A stretch of 64,000 nt of DNA, taken from assembly GCF_000003815.2 (NCBI RefSeq), contig NC_049983.1, positions 14,680,212-14,744,211 on the forward strand. Direction: 5' to 3'. Under the pieces are notes generated by a model, which searched no databases, had not been told where the DNA came from, and saw only the letters and a list, made by a program, of their open reading frames with translations. Origin of the DNA: Branchiostoma floridae (taxonomy: Eukaryota > Chordata > Leptocardii > Amphioxiformes > Branchiostomatidae). Positions 15,001-24,536 of the stretch are shown piece by piece. The stretch's first letter is position 1, and every line of letters starts with the position of its first letter. Position numbers and translations under genes: made by a program.

Positions 15001-18000
15001 TTTAACAGGCTGGTGTTTAACCTGTATAATGATTCTTCTTGGTATAACTCATTTTTTATGTCAGTAATGTCCCTCTTTACTTATTGAAATGAAACTTTGA
15101 ATGACCAAGAAGTGACACATTAACAATTATGTGTGTTGAAGTAACAAACCAAATTTAATTTTTCTGTGGCCAAATGTATCTGTTTTGAACTTGAGAACAT
15201 TTTTTTGTGTGATATTCTTTTACAGCAAGCAACTGGCACATTGTAGATTCAAACAGTACTACATTTTTATACATTGTTGGTCAGCACCAAGATCCACGCA
15301 CCCTTTCCCCCTCTGACTGATGAAGCTGCTGTATAGAAAAAACATATACATAGATTAACATTTGTATTTTGCATTTTGTTTCATAGATGAATAAAAAGCT
15401 AATTATGTATCAATGTATTTAGTGAAAATGATCTGATTCTGAATTTTATTTATAACACTTTCATTATGGTCCTAACCTCATCAAGACCTATTCAAATGTC
15501 AAGTACCAAATACATCAGTTTATTATGTTTGATTGTCTGTTGTCACCTGAATAAGTTTGCAATAGTTTGTAATGACGGAGTTGTTGGTTCCCTCCCCAGG
15601 GTGTTAGAAATGACGGAGTTGTTGGTTCCCTCCCCAGGGTGTTAGTAATGACGGAGTTGTTGGTTCCCTCCCCAGGGTGTCTGTGAGCCGGCGTACGTTC
15701 AGCCCCAGCAGCACCACGGTGCACGCCTGGTACGCCTCGCCCAGCCTGATCAGGTCCATGTGGTCCATGGCCATCAGTCAGCACCAGTTCTACCTGGACA
15801 GGAAACAGAGCAAGGTAAACAACTTCATATTTATCTACAAGCAGATCCTAGACTCTCAGTGTTTTCTCGGTGTGAGAAAGCAATACTAGAGTGAGTGCAA
15901 AATCTTGCAAAAACATGCGTTTTTTTCTTTAGATTTAAAATATTGAGAAGAAACCAGATCCTCACATTCTGCTTGGAGATTTCATAATACACAATAGTAT
16001 GTTTTTATAGTATAGTATAATAGTATGTTATAATGATAGTATGTGTTTACATTTTGTATGCTTTTTACCCACTGGTGTAGTTGGAATTTTTTTTTTTACT
16101 TTCGAAAAATGTCACCATGATACATGGTATGATATAGGGTGCCAGTCCTCATTTTTTTTTATTACAATTATCTTTTCTGTGCTTTGGATTTATGTTGAGT
16201 AAAAAAAAGCTACTACTAACAGTACACCTGACTTGGCACATTGTAAAAGTTATTGAACATCCACTGAGGTCAGTATTGATGTAGCAGTTTCTTGCTGGTC
16301 GTCCTTCAAGGCAGCTGTTATGACTAGTACTGGATATTGCCAACATCAGCCATTCTGCCAGGAAGTGTGGTTCTTTTTGGACAGGAAGATTAGTCTTTGC
16401 GAACAACTGATCGATAACACAGCTTATGACATCATTGGAAAGCAATTCACGTAGGCTATTCATATGATTAGAACCGCAATGCAGGGAATTTTATTTTCTG
16501 ACAAGGAAACTAACCCATGACTGATAACTGCATTCACATGCTTTTTTTAGCTCAATGTTATTTACAAAGTTGTACTTGGAAGCATTGTATGGAAAGTTCT
16601 TATGATAGGAAAAAGTTTTACATAATGTAAGATAGTAAAACTTGACTGTGTCAGATAATGGGACTGTAAGCTCTAAAATACCAAACGCTAAAGCTATTGC
16701 AGTAACACCCACTAGTTAACAAAGCTGTCTGACCATACTTGTATTCAAATTTGATTTAAAGCAGGGTGGTTTGGCAGAAAGTATGTTAGTTTGGCATGAC
16801 TTCCAGTTCAGAATTCTTCTTCCAAGTTGGGTGGCGCTGCATCCTGTCTGCATCCGTTCTGCAGTTCCCTGTGTTGCCCTCTGCCAGTGGCATTGTTTCC
16901 TCATGACCTGCTAGGATGTGAAGTCAAGACAGAAGAAACTTATCTTGATGGAACAACAGTTCTCAACTTGCTATTGGATTATATTGACTGTATTATGTAT
17001 TTCCTTAAGATTGAAGAAAAGAAGAAGAAAATGGAAGACTTGCTACATGACCTTGAACTGATTTTGTTATACTGATTGTTGTTGACCGTGCCCTTCCCCA
17101 GGCGAGACTGCCCCACTGCCGCAGCCTGAGTGAGATAGCAGCGGACCTGACAGACAACAGGACCTCTGTAGCCTCCCTGGTCCTCTCCTCTCCATCATCT
17201 GAACCTCCCAAGTCTGAACAGATCACAGCCAGCTCCAGCTTTGGCAGCCTGCCCAGGACCAACAGTTGTAAGTACTGTAACATGTTTCACAGAACAGTGC
17301 TCGAAATACCCACTTGCAAATGCAACCACATTTTGCTTGGCGCAACTTAAATTTAAATTCAGGTAGTGCAATGTGCAACCTGAAATTTTTGAGCTAGAAC
17401 ACCACGTTTCCCCACTTACATATATGTTCATAAACTTTTTGTATTTATCTTATGATATTAAGTAGTTTCATGTAACTGGAAGAAAAGATAATGGATAGGT
17501 AGTTGATTTGAAGAAAGTAATAGAGTATTTCGAGCACTGCAGAATGTTCTTCCAGTACTGAATCCTTTGTGTAGAAATGAGGGCAGTTGTAGATACCGGT
17601 ACATATAAATACAGACATTCTGTGAACCTTCCAATTCAGTTGTACCATGTTCACATGTGATTCTGTGTCCAAGTGGAGACCAAATTTGAATCGTACATGT
17701 ACTTCTAGTAATCCTCCTAGTGTCAAGGCCAAGGAGATTAACTGGGAACCTTCATTATCAGTTTGTTACACTTCCAGGGTTAAACATTCTGGACATAGTT
17801 GTTTGATAGACTAATCATTGGCAAAGAGGTTACCATGATTACCCGCCAAAAGAGCAGAGTAAATTGACTCTTTGGAGTTGAAGCGCCATAAATTGAGATG
17901 GGGAAGCAACCATGTTATGGTAGGGGCATCAGTCTTTGATAGTTAAGTCAAAGCCTTGATATCGTTACTTCTTAGTTTACTACAGACAAGGTACAAAGAA

Positions 18001-21000
18001 TTCATGTTTTACGCAAACCTCACATTTTTTGGTTAACGCTAGTTCACTTTTATCCGTTGGGTAACCTATATCAGTTACTTTTGAAAATAGGATATTTGGG
18101 GATATCACAATGATGGACGTTGATTTCAAATTGCAATATTTTCAGTATATTGCAGTTTAAAACTACCTCTCATCGAATATAGATCACCCCGTGGATAAAG
18201 GTGAACTAGTGTTACATCTGGCATATCAATCACCTGTGGAAAAAGTGCTCAGCCTATGTTTTTGTAGAAGACTGATAACTGTCAGGTTTGCTTACCTTGT
18301 AGTCAGGGTGATATATGCCTGTGGATCTGGTATTGGTCAGATGCAAACAGGGAAACCTGTGAATGCGCTGCTACTAATAGTCCTAAAACAGTAAGCCTCA
18401 GTATAAGGGTAGTAATGTATAGTGAATAGTCTTTAAACTGTAGGGAGTGTACCAAAAGTGATGATGCGATTCACTGGGTTGACTTCAGCAGGAAATGGTC
18501 CGTTTCCAAATTACACTGATGAGGTTTGCCAAAGACAAATAATCCTGGGGCTGAGACATGTGTCTGCAAGAAGGAACCTGGGTACAAGAATCAGAGGAAT
18601 GTGCCTCCAGGCAGTGTCTTGTTGGTCAGTCCTGGTAAAGATTTTGAGGGAAGAAGTCCAGGATGAATTTCAGAAATAGGAAGAGGCTAGAAAGGAGGTC
18701 TGTCTTGGTGTGTTCTGGTGGTAAGTGTTTGTGGGAAGATGCTCACATGTGGTCTGTGAGAAGCAAGTGGTGTCAGTGTGCTATCAACAATGGGGACGTA
18801 CACATAAACAAACTGCTTCAGGGGATATAGGCAGAGTACATCCCTTCTGACAGGAAAGTGGATTAAGTTTCTAAAACTGTCTTCCTGGAACTGTGATCTC
18901 TCATTTTGTTGTGTTTTGACCTGGTGAGAAACCAGAAGGAGGCTAAATCTGAGAACATTGATAACTGTCAGATAATAAGGTATAAAAAGTCACATGCCTT
19001 CTCATTTTTTACTTTCGTGAGTGACTGATGTTTGAATTCTTAGTCATATTACTGACTGTCCATCTTCAGGGACTGTGTCCAGCTTCCTGGGGTTGATAAC
19101 TTCCTGTAAAGGTTCCGTTTTCTTCAGTAATGAGTAAGAACACTGAAGAGGTGGACATAGCCCAGGGCCATTCCACTTCCAGTCTTATGATAAAACTGAG
19201 TTGATTTGAAGTCATTGGGAAGTTTGGATGTTTCTTTCCTCATTTGCTTGTGTATGGTGTAAGGTTTATGTCCTCATATCAAGTGTTGAACTACATTTTG
19301 TATTTGTGAAGCTGTCAGTATCTACTTTAACCAAAATAGTGCCAACAGGAAATATCATTTTTCAGTTTAGTTTGAACATTTGGGAAAAGAGTTGTGAAAA
19401 GAAATGTTGGAATTTCCTTCTCCAGTTTCCAGTGATCAGTCGGAACCCCAGAAGCAACTGTGTCGGGAGATGTACGCAGCACTACGGGCGAGGAAGGAGA
19501 CCCTGGAGGATCAGCTCAAGCTGAAGACAGAAGCACTCAAACAACTCTGCATCAAGGAAGCGGTAAGGGCTGGTGCCATTGTGACTGTAGTAACTTCTGG
19601 AGCTGCAAGGGGGAGCTTCCAGTTTTTTGTTGGTGAACTTGCTACAGACATGAATGTGACAATTATGTAAACTGCTGTCAATTGATTATTAGGTAGTTAT
19701 ACATTGTGACCAAAAATGCTATTGATTAAAATGATTGCATTTGAGAAAAATATTTAGTTCTTGTGCAAATGCTTTGAGGGATATTGTTAAAGTACATGTG
19801 CATACTCTTTCACAAGCTTTCCTGCAGTGTACATTGATCAGGTATTTCTATTTATTCTTTAGGAGATCACAGGAGTGTTGTCCTCCGACATCCCCCTGAA
19901 GCCAGGGGAGAGTCCACCCCAGATCAGGAGGAGGGTGGGGACAGCATTCACCTACTCCAGCAAGGTGGTGGAGGGGTCAGCAGGACAGGTCAGTCAAAAG
20001 TTTCCCAAATATGCAAATTCAAATTAGACCAAATTGCTCCTAGATAGCTAGCCTGGATACCAGACCCCAACCAAATCTCTATCAATGGATATTTTTGAGA
20101 TCGGGCTGGGGTCCCGTATCCAGGCTACTGGATTGCATAAGCATAAAGGAAACAAGTTTACTTTCATTTTGTTATGTTACATTGTCTTTATGGTAGTGCA
20201 AACACGAGTATATTTTTTTGGATAGTCTTGATACAAGAGCTTTTACTCCTGAATTCTTATTAGGTTTTTAATTTCTTGATACCATAATTGAGCTGCTCTT
20301 CCCCTGACCCCAGGAGGCGGAGGCAGATCTAGAGAGAATAGAGCGTGAGTACGAGATCCTGTCCAAAATCACCAGTGCCGCCCTACGGCTCGCCAATGAC
20401 CCAAATGTCGCCAAGAAGGTCCGCAAGAAGAGGAAGGAGTCTTACCAGAAGTCCCTGCAAAAGGTAAAGAACCCATTAAATACAGTACTAACATTGTACA
20501 TGAACACTACCATTCAAGTAATCAACTGTGTAAATTTTAAGCATTCATTGTACTGCTAAGTAACTATGAAAAGGTTTAGGAAAACAAATGTGTCTGATTT
20601 ATAAAACCTCTTTATGATATATGCTTAAAAATTCTGAAATGATTTTACCCATTTAGATCGAGATGATTTCATATGTTGAATCATCATCAAGTCATGAGAC
20701 TTTAAATAAAGGTGTTGTCAATGAACCTTCTTTTTTTTTAGTTGAAAACCCTGGAGGCCGTTCTGAACCATCTCAGGAAGCAGACAGGAATGCCAGCCAA
20801 GATGGCGCCGTACGCAGCATTCATAGAAGGTACCCCAGCCGGCCGACATGGCTTCCTAACCGTGCCACTTTCTACTACATCGCTTACGCCTTGCAGCTTT
20901 ACCCCTCTATGCCTTTAGAAACATGACAGTTATACTCCATGTAGCAATTACTCAGTCATCTGCAGTGTTTGCCTCTCTACATGAAATTTAGCTAGACTTA

Positions 21001-24000
21001 CAAATTCACACTTGTATAGAGACCAGTAGCTGTAGAGAAGTTTTCATGCCAGGTACAGTAGTGTCTTTTCAAGAAAGTGTTGTAGCTGTGATAGTAGCTA
21101 CATGTAGGAAAGTTGATATATAAACAATTAGTGTTCCAATTGTCACTGGTAAGCTTTGTGTTGCTTTGATGACATAGAAATTACAAGCTGTTTGCTTTTT
21201 TGAAGTGTACTTATACTTTTCCTTATTTGACATTCTGACAGATTTGAATTTGTTGTTTGTGTGTTCTGTAGAGATTTGAGACAGTTTCAACCTGCTTTGT
21301 TTTGTATAATGCACCTTTGGTTTTACCCTCTGACCCCTGCAACTCCACATGTGTGCTTCTTACTTTCAGATCTTGACCCCTCAGATAGTAGTTCTGTTTC
21401 TGATGTGATAGATGATGGTGAGTGTTTAACCTGTAACTGTAGAACTTCACAGATGGGGGAGGGGGGTTCAATGAACATAATTTCAGTCACAAAACTAATC
21501 TATCCACAATCAATAAGTAGATTTCAAAAGGGTTTGTTGGACTTAGATGTTAACATTGTGTACTCTCTTCAGTCAATCCAAGAAAATGGATGATACTGAA
21601 TGATATTCCAATCCACGTACAATATACAATCAGAATCAGAATAGCCCAGCCATGCTACAGTTCCACCTCTTCTGTTTGCTGGTAGCCAATATGCCACATC
21701 TTTCCTCTGATCCTTGAATGCTTCTTGCTTCATGCCTGCATGATTCTATTGTGATCCCCATGCCTCAATGACATCAACTGTGAACCAGACACTATTTCTG
21801 GTAAAATGATTTCAGTGATTTTTATGTATATATTAACAGTGTATCTCTTAGAGGGGTTTGATTTTTGCTGACTGGATATTTGCATTCTCACAGACGAACA
21901 ATTCCCACCAACTCCTCCTGAGATCAGAAGACCACCAAGGCCCGTTTCCCATCATGCAACGTCTTGCCCACCATCCCCGCAGAAGCAGCTGAGGTCAGCG
22001 ACCTCCACACCTTCCACTATTCCCCGTCAACACTCGCGACAACTCAAGATGACGCGAACAACTTCCATGGAGTCTACAGGACCTAAGGAAACCCCCGTGA
22101 AGAAATCCACATGGAAACAGACTTCACTAGATGACCCTGACCCCTTGTCTGCAAGGTCGAGTGGGTCAAGTTCAGGTTATAGGTCACAGGGTCATGACCT
22201 TCACACTAGTATATCCCAGCTGTCCTTGCAGCGGATGAGCCACCAGGACAGCAGCCCCGACCTGCTGAGGCACAGCGTCCATAACTCTGTACATAGCTCG
22301 TACTCGGACTGGCAGAGGAACGAAGCCTTACGGGGATACATGCAAAAACACTCGTCTTCAAACAGCTCCCCGGATCTGTCCCTCAAGTCCAGCGCCAGTA
22401 GTGGTTATTTACCCGGACACATGTACCGTGTACAGGGATCCCCTGGCTTCAGCAGGGAGAGCAGTAGTTCAGAACTGTCGGAAAAGGCGTGGGTGCAGTC
22501 GCCAATCTATAGGAGAGGGTCGGTACACAGCGATTCTAGTTCTCAGTGGGGAGAAGTGACCTCCCCATCACATTATGGTGCGCCACGTTTGCAAACCATC
22601 AAATCACAGAGCTCGGAAAACGGCGACGACGTGACCGACAGGAGGTTGCGGAGGTCGTCTCGCTCCAGCTCTCAGAACTCGGAACACACAGTGTGAAGTC
22701 CCAGTATGAACATGTCCCCAGCACTCCCAGTACCCCTCTCCTGGTNNNNNNNNNNNNNNNNNNNNNNNNNNNNNNNNNNNNNNNNNNNNNNNNNNNNNNN
22801 NNNNNNNNNNNNNNNNNNNNNNNNNNNNNNNNNNNNNNNNNNNNNNNNNNNNNNNNNNNNNNNNGTGCCTCCTCCAGGTGAGCAACTTAGATCGTCTTAT
22901 CTCTTAATGGCAGTTTTACAGGTGATCCATGTTCTCAAACCATGCTCTCTTTTCTTTTCATGCAATACAGACTGGTCAACACAAGATCTCTCTTTAGGGA
23001 TTTGCTCGGAGTCTTGATGTTCTTGAGCATATCAAAGCAAAATGCGTTACAAATGAAAGTGACCTACAATTAGAAACGACAACATTAGGAGACTTCAACA
23101 ATTCTATGTATTCGCAAATGTCTTGCTCATAATGCCAAATACAAATATTTCATATACTAGTATAGACTCCTTCAGTAGACCAATTGGCCTGTGCTCATTC
23201 ACTGTGTATGATATTTTCATACGTTTTGGATGTTGTTCTTTGTGGTAATGGTATGAGCACCAGTGGAGAACTGTGAGAAGAATGGGATAACAGTGAAGTC
23301 ATGTTGTCTCTCAATGTCTTACCCTTCCCAGGAACACATGGTGGCATGACTTTGAACATGACTCGCCCCCTAGTCCTGAACTGCCACCCAGACTTGTCAG
23401 GTACATGTGCAGGCCTGACCCAACCCCTGCAACAATCATGGAACTAATAGCCATGGCATGACTAACCAGTCAGTAGGACTGCCGCTTGGCTTGCTTTTGG
23501 CACAAAGTTTGGGGTTCCTTCTTGCGATGGTCCAAGCATGAAGCCTTGGGGTACATCCAAGGAGCAAAATGAATGTTAGTTTTTGTTCAAATTTCCTGAA
23601 AAAAAAATTATTTTTCTATACAATTTAAAGGAATGACAAAAAGGAAGTTTGGACTAAATGGTGTAATGAAAGAAGTGATTTATGAGAACATAGGCATGTT
23701 GGAGTACAATGTATGAGGCATGCTTTAGTGCATGTGCAATTCCAACTGGCTGCTTGGATTGAAGGAAAAATGTGCTGCTTTTGGTTGAAGACTCAAAAGC
23801 AATGAATCTTACATGAATCAAGGAGCAACGTTTGACTGTGGCTTGCTAGTTGCCTAGGTCATTTCAGATGAATAACTTACATCATGCTTCAATCACCATA
23901 TCAAGTGCTCACATCACATTCATAACAGCATCTTATGCTCCTGCCTTTTTTCCAGTGACAATCATCTACTTTCTGCATCTCTGACTGATGAAACTGCTGC

Positions 24001-24536
24001 TGTAGAATTAGTCAATTTAATAATTGTTCTTGTCAATTATGCTTGAAAGAAATGTATACATAACATTTGTTTTTGAGATCATAGAGCATGATCTAGTCAC
24101 AAAAATCGTAGTGCAGTGTAGTTGCATTGTGATGTTGATATGTTTGTATACGTCTAGTGATGTTGATTTTAGATGGCATGGTAGAGTCTTTGCTTTTGGT
24201 AACTGTTAACATTCAAAGTCAACCAACCAACCCTACCAAGAAGGCTTGGAAACATGTTCCATAATGTATATAACCTGCCCCAGAGATGCTCACAGAAACA
24301 AATAAAAGCATAATAGTGTAGCAAACAATGCAACAGTAGTCCAGGTTCCTTTAACATCTTGACTAAAGGTCCTGTGTGGTCCATGTTGCAGGTCGCTATC
24401 GGAGTCGCACACAGACACCCTGCGGGACAGCTACAGCTTTGGGGAGGCAGAGGAAGGGTTGGCCGAGGCCTTCAGTGAGGAAATGTTGCAGTGGATCGAG
24501 GGACAGGAATCCATGAAGCCAGGAACGCTCGTATGA
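31..24536 (+). CDS. FRMD4: FRMD4-type FERM and CUPID domain scaffold (5' end outside window)
   Basis: Orthologue-like gene of vertebrate FRMD4A/FRMD4B, cortical scaffolds that link cytohesin/ARF6 and PAR3 to junctions. Exons with GT-AG borders and matching phases: 31-123, 712-796, 2284-2340, 3194-3216, 3806-3889, 6562-6627, 7976-8033, 10068-10154, 13275-13351, 14188-14292, 15676-15814, 17102-17267, 19426-19562, 19863-19988, 20314-20463, 20742-20829, 21370-21417, 21894-about 22877 (interrupted by a gap), 23332-23400, 24392-24536. Diagnostic stretches include ALKEHPSLSYCEDRVIAHYK, GIPWWLGLSYKGIAQYD and FQWRQLENLYFREKKFS (FERM), then a CUPID coiled region. The first exon in the window starts mid-codon, so the start codon and the N-terminal FERM lobe lie upstream. 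Oddities: a 35-codon cassette exon not known from vertebrate FRMD4, a triplicated acceptor, and a frame break near 22690. Family identity is firm from recognised FERM/CUPID sequence; the A versus B paralogue is not resolved. Confidence 0.9.
274..354. mobile_element. 81-bp hairpin MITE (TAGCCTGGATACCAG family), 9-bp target duplication
   Basis: The two halves fold back on each other: GATACCAGACCCCAGCCCGA at the left, and a GAGATCGGGCTGAGGTCC arm at the right. It is flanked by perfect 9-bp repeats AGGCTGACC at 265-273 and 355-363. It lies in the first FRMD4 intron of the window. A 9-bp duplication is typical of Mutator-like elements; the superfamily is inferred. Confidence 0.8.
1019..1165. repeat. 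dispersed repeat shared with 49998-50170
   Basis: The sequence around GAGTTTTCGGTAGTGCCATA and GTGAAAACCGTGAAC in an FRMD4 intron resembles the stretch at 49998-50170 in RSBN1 intron 1 (AATTTTGCGGTAGCACCATG, CGCGAAAACCGTGAAC). It is a diverged copy of an interspersed repeat. No terminal structure is clear. Confidence 0.55.
6119..6320. mobile_element. 202-bp MITE, copy 1 of TAACGCTAGTTCAC family
   Basis: Terminal inverted repeats begin TAATGCTAGTTCACCTTTAT and end as its near reverse complement (…GAACTAGCGTTA). Two other copies occur at 18034-18214 and 60618-60808. The outermost TA on each side may be the target duplication (Tc1/mariner-like, inferred). Open frames here in both directions only reflect the inverted repeats. 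Confidence 0.85.
11562..12402. repeat. composite repetitive region with tRNA-like segment and GC-rich patch
   Basis: A motif GAAAGGCAACATTTTC-like occurs twice (from about 11562 and 11642). On the minus strand, 11704-11770 resembles pol III promoter boxes: TAGCTCAGTGGTA (A-box-like) and GGTATCGAATCC (B-box-like). A GC-rich patch occupies 11940-12000. GTGGGCGAAG at the left and its reverse complement near 12391-12402 may be ends of one element. The cloverleaf does not pair well, so I do not call a tRNA gene. Confidence 0.4.
14188..14292 (+). CDS. FRMD4: symmetric 35-codon cassette exon inside the FERM F3 region of FRMD4
   Basis: The exon follows the acceptor CCCCACCCGTGTAG and ends at CT|GTAAGT. 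It is 105 nt and phase 2 on both sides, so it can be included or skipped without a frame change. It encodes an acidic insert containing VVHALSTYSVYDD and EPLEELDDLTDAISDPST between HDPRR and VSVSRRTF. In the vertebrate FRMD4A sequence as I remember it, those two blocks are directly joined. The splice sites and open frame are good evidence of an exon; alternative use is inference. Confidence 0.7.
15571..15684 (+). repeat. three tandem 38-bp copies spanning an FRMD4 3' splice site
   Basis: A 38-bp unit beginning AATGACGGAGTTGTTGG and containing CCCTCCCCAGGGTGT occurs at 15571, 15609 and 15647; the last copy is incomplete at its end. Each copy has a polypyrimidine tract and a CAG. The AG dinucleotides are at 15598-15599, 15636-15637 and 15674-15675, and only the third yields the conserved reading frame. 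Use of copy 1 or 2 meets an in-frame stop. Confidence 0.93.
17295..17539. mobile_element. 245-bp MITE with CAGTGCTCGAAATAC ends (hAT-like family)
   Basis: It begins CAGTGCTCGAAATACCCACT and ends GAGTATTTCGAGCACTG, an inverted terminal pair. It starts 28 bases after the exon donor at 17267. A related 340-bp element lies at 51326-51665 with CAGGGCTCGAAATAC ends. CAG-starting termini suggest hAT, but no 8-bp duplication is evident. Confidence 0.75.
18034..18214. mobile_element. 181-bp MITE, copy 2 of TAACGCTAGTTCAC family
   Basis: Left end TAACGCTAGTTCACTTTTAT and right end GGTGAACTAGTGTTA are near-perfect inverted repeats. The interior shares GATGGACGTTGATTTCA with the copy at 60618-60808. It lies in the FRMD4 intron between exons 17102-17267 and 19426-19562. 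Confidence 0.85.
20049..20127. mobile_element. 79-bp hairpin MITE (TAGCCTGGATACCAG family)
   Basis: The element runs from TAGCCTGGATACCAGACCCC to a matching inverted arm GGGGTCCCGTATCCAGGCTA. Flanking 9-mers CTAGATAGC (20040-20048) and CTGGATTGC (20128-20136) match at 7 of 9 positions, consistent with an aged 9-bp target duplication. Confidence 0.8.
21370..22877 (+). CDS. FRMD4: FRMD4 Ser/Pro-rich C-terminal exons, with a frame break and an assembly gap
   Basis: Exon 21370-21417 gives DLDPSDSSSVSDVIDD. The next exon starts at 21894 and encodes a long low-complexity Ser/Pro-rich region (for example SARSSGSSSGYRSQGHD, SISQLSLQRMSHQDSSPDLL). The frame meets TGA at 22694-22696. Immediately after, a frame shifted by two bases is open (VKSQYEHVPSTPSTPLL), continues up to the gap at 22746-22864, and resumes as ASSR before the donor CCTCCTCCAG|GTGAGC. 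The downstream exons match that second frame's phase. A 2-nt insertion or 1-nt deletion around the GTGTG run near 22690 is the simplest explanation. It could be an assembly error, an allelic frameshift or a true stop. Confidence 0.7.
22746..22864. other. assembly gap (119 N) inside an FRMD4 exon
   Basis: The run of N lies within the last large FRMD4 exon, between coding sequence on both sides. The frame before and after the gap agrees if its stated length is correct. Confidence 0.99.
23332..24536 (+). CDS. FRMD4: last two FRMD4 exons, ending in a class I PDZ-ligand-like tail
   Basis: Exon 23332-23400 (69 nt, phase 2 on both sides) encodes NTWWHDFEHDSPPSPELPPR. Exon 24392-24536 encodes SLSESHTDTLRDSYSFGEAE, then FSEEMLQWIEGQE and the C-terminus KPGTLV followed by TGA at 24534-24536. 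Acceptors are CCCTTCCCAG and CCATGTTGCAG. The ending T-L-V fits the class I PDZ ligand pattern (S/T-x-hydrophobic). That suggests docking to a PDZ polarity protein, which is inference from the motif only. Confidence 0.75.

Larger units (their letters stand above)
31..15814 (+). other. FRMD4: FERM-domain-coding exons of FRMD4
   Basis: Eleven exons encode the middle and end of the FERM module: the end of F1 (HLNWLQADRRVLEHEF), F2 (FYIESIAYLRDPVTIELFFL and on to the helical DLKKLPVLPTSALKEHPSL), and the F3/PH-like lobe (YMSIVESVPNYGVHYYEVK to SMAISQHQFYLDRKQSK). FERM domains bind membrane phosphoinositides and cytoplasmic tails, and tether the scaffold to the cell cortex. Introns are 0.5-2.7 kb. 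Exon 3194-3216 is only 23 nt and encodes ATHGDYT plus a split codon. Every junction keeps frame, which supports the exon calls. Confidence 0.9.
17102..20829 (+). other. FRMD4: CUPID/DUF3338 (cytohesin-binding) coding exons of FRMD4
   Basis: Five exons (17102-17267, 19426-19562, 19863-19988, 20314-20463, 20742-20829) follow the FERM block. They encode a Ser-rich linker (CRSLSEIAADLTDN), a helix-rich segment (YAALRARKETLEDQLKLK, LKQLCIKEAEITGVL), the characteristic GESPPQIRRRVGTAF, and a basic/acidic coiled coil (DLERIEREYEILSKITSAA, RLANDPNVAKKVRKKRKE). This block matches the domain shared by FRMD4A, FRMD4B, INAVA and CCDC120, known to bind cytohesin ARF-GEFs. Inference: the protein recruits a cytohesin at epithelial junctions, as in vertebrates. 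Confidence 0.85.

Noticed and set aside
22694-22696. TGA taken as the true FRMD4 C-terminus, with EHTV as a PDZ ligand
   Set aside because: H at the -2 position does not fit a class I ligand, and downstream in-phase exons plus an open shifted frame argue for continuation. A real stop is not excluded.
23941-24030. Possible exon after TTTTTTCCAG with TGACAATCATC
   Set aside because: No donor or conserved sequence. The segment TCTGACTGATGAARCTGCTG also occurs near 15313, so it is probably repeat-derived, and the neighbouring exons already join in phase.
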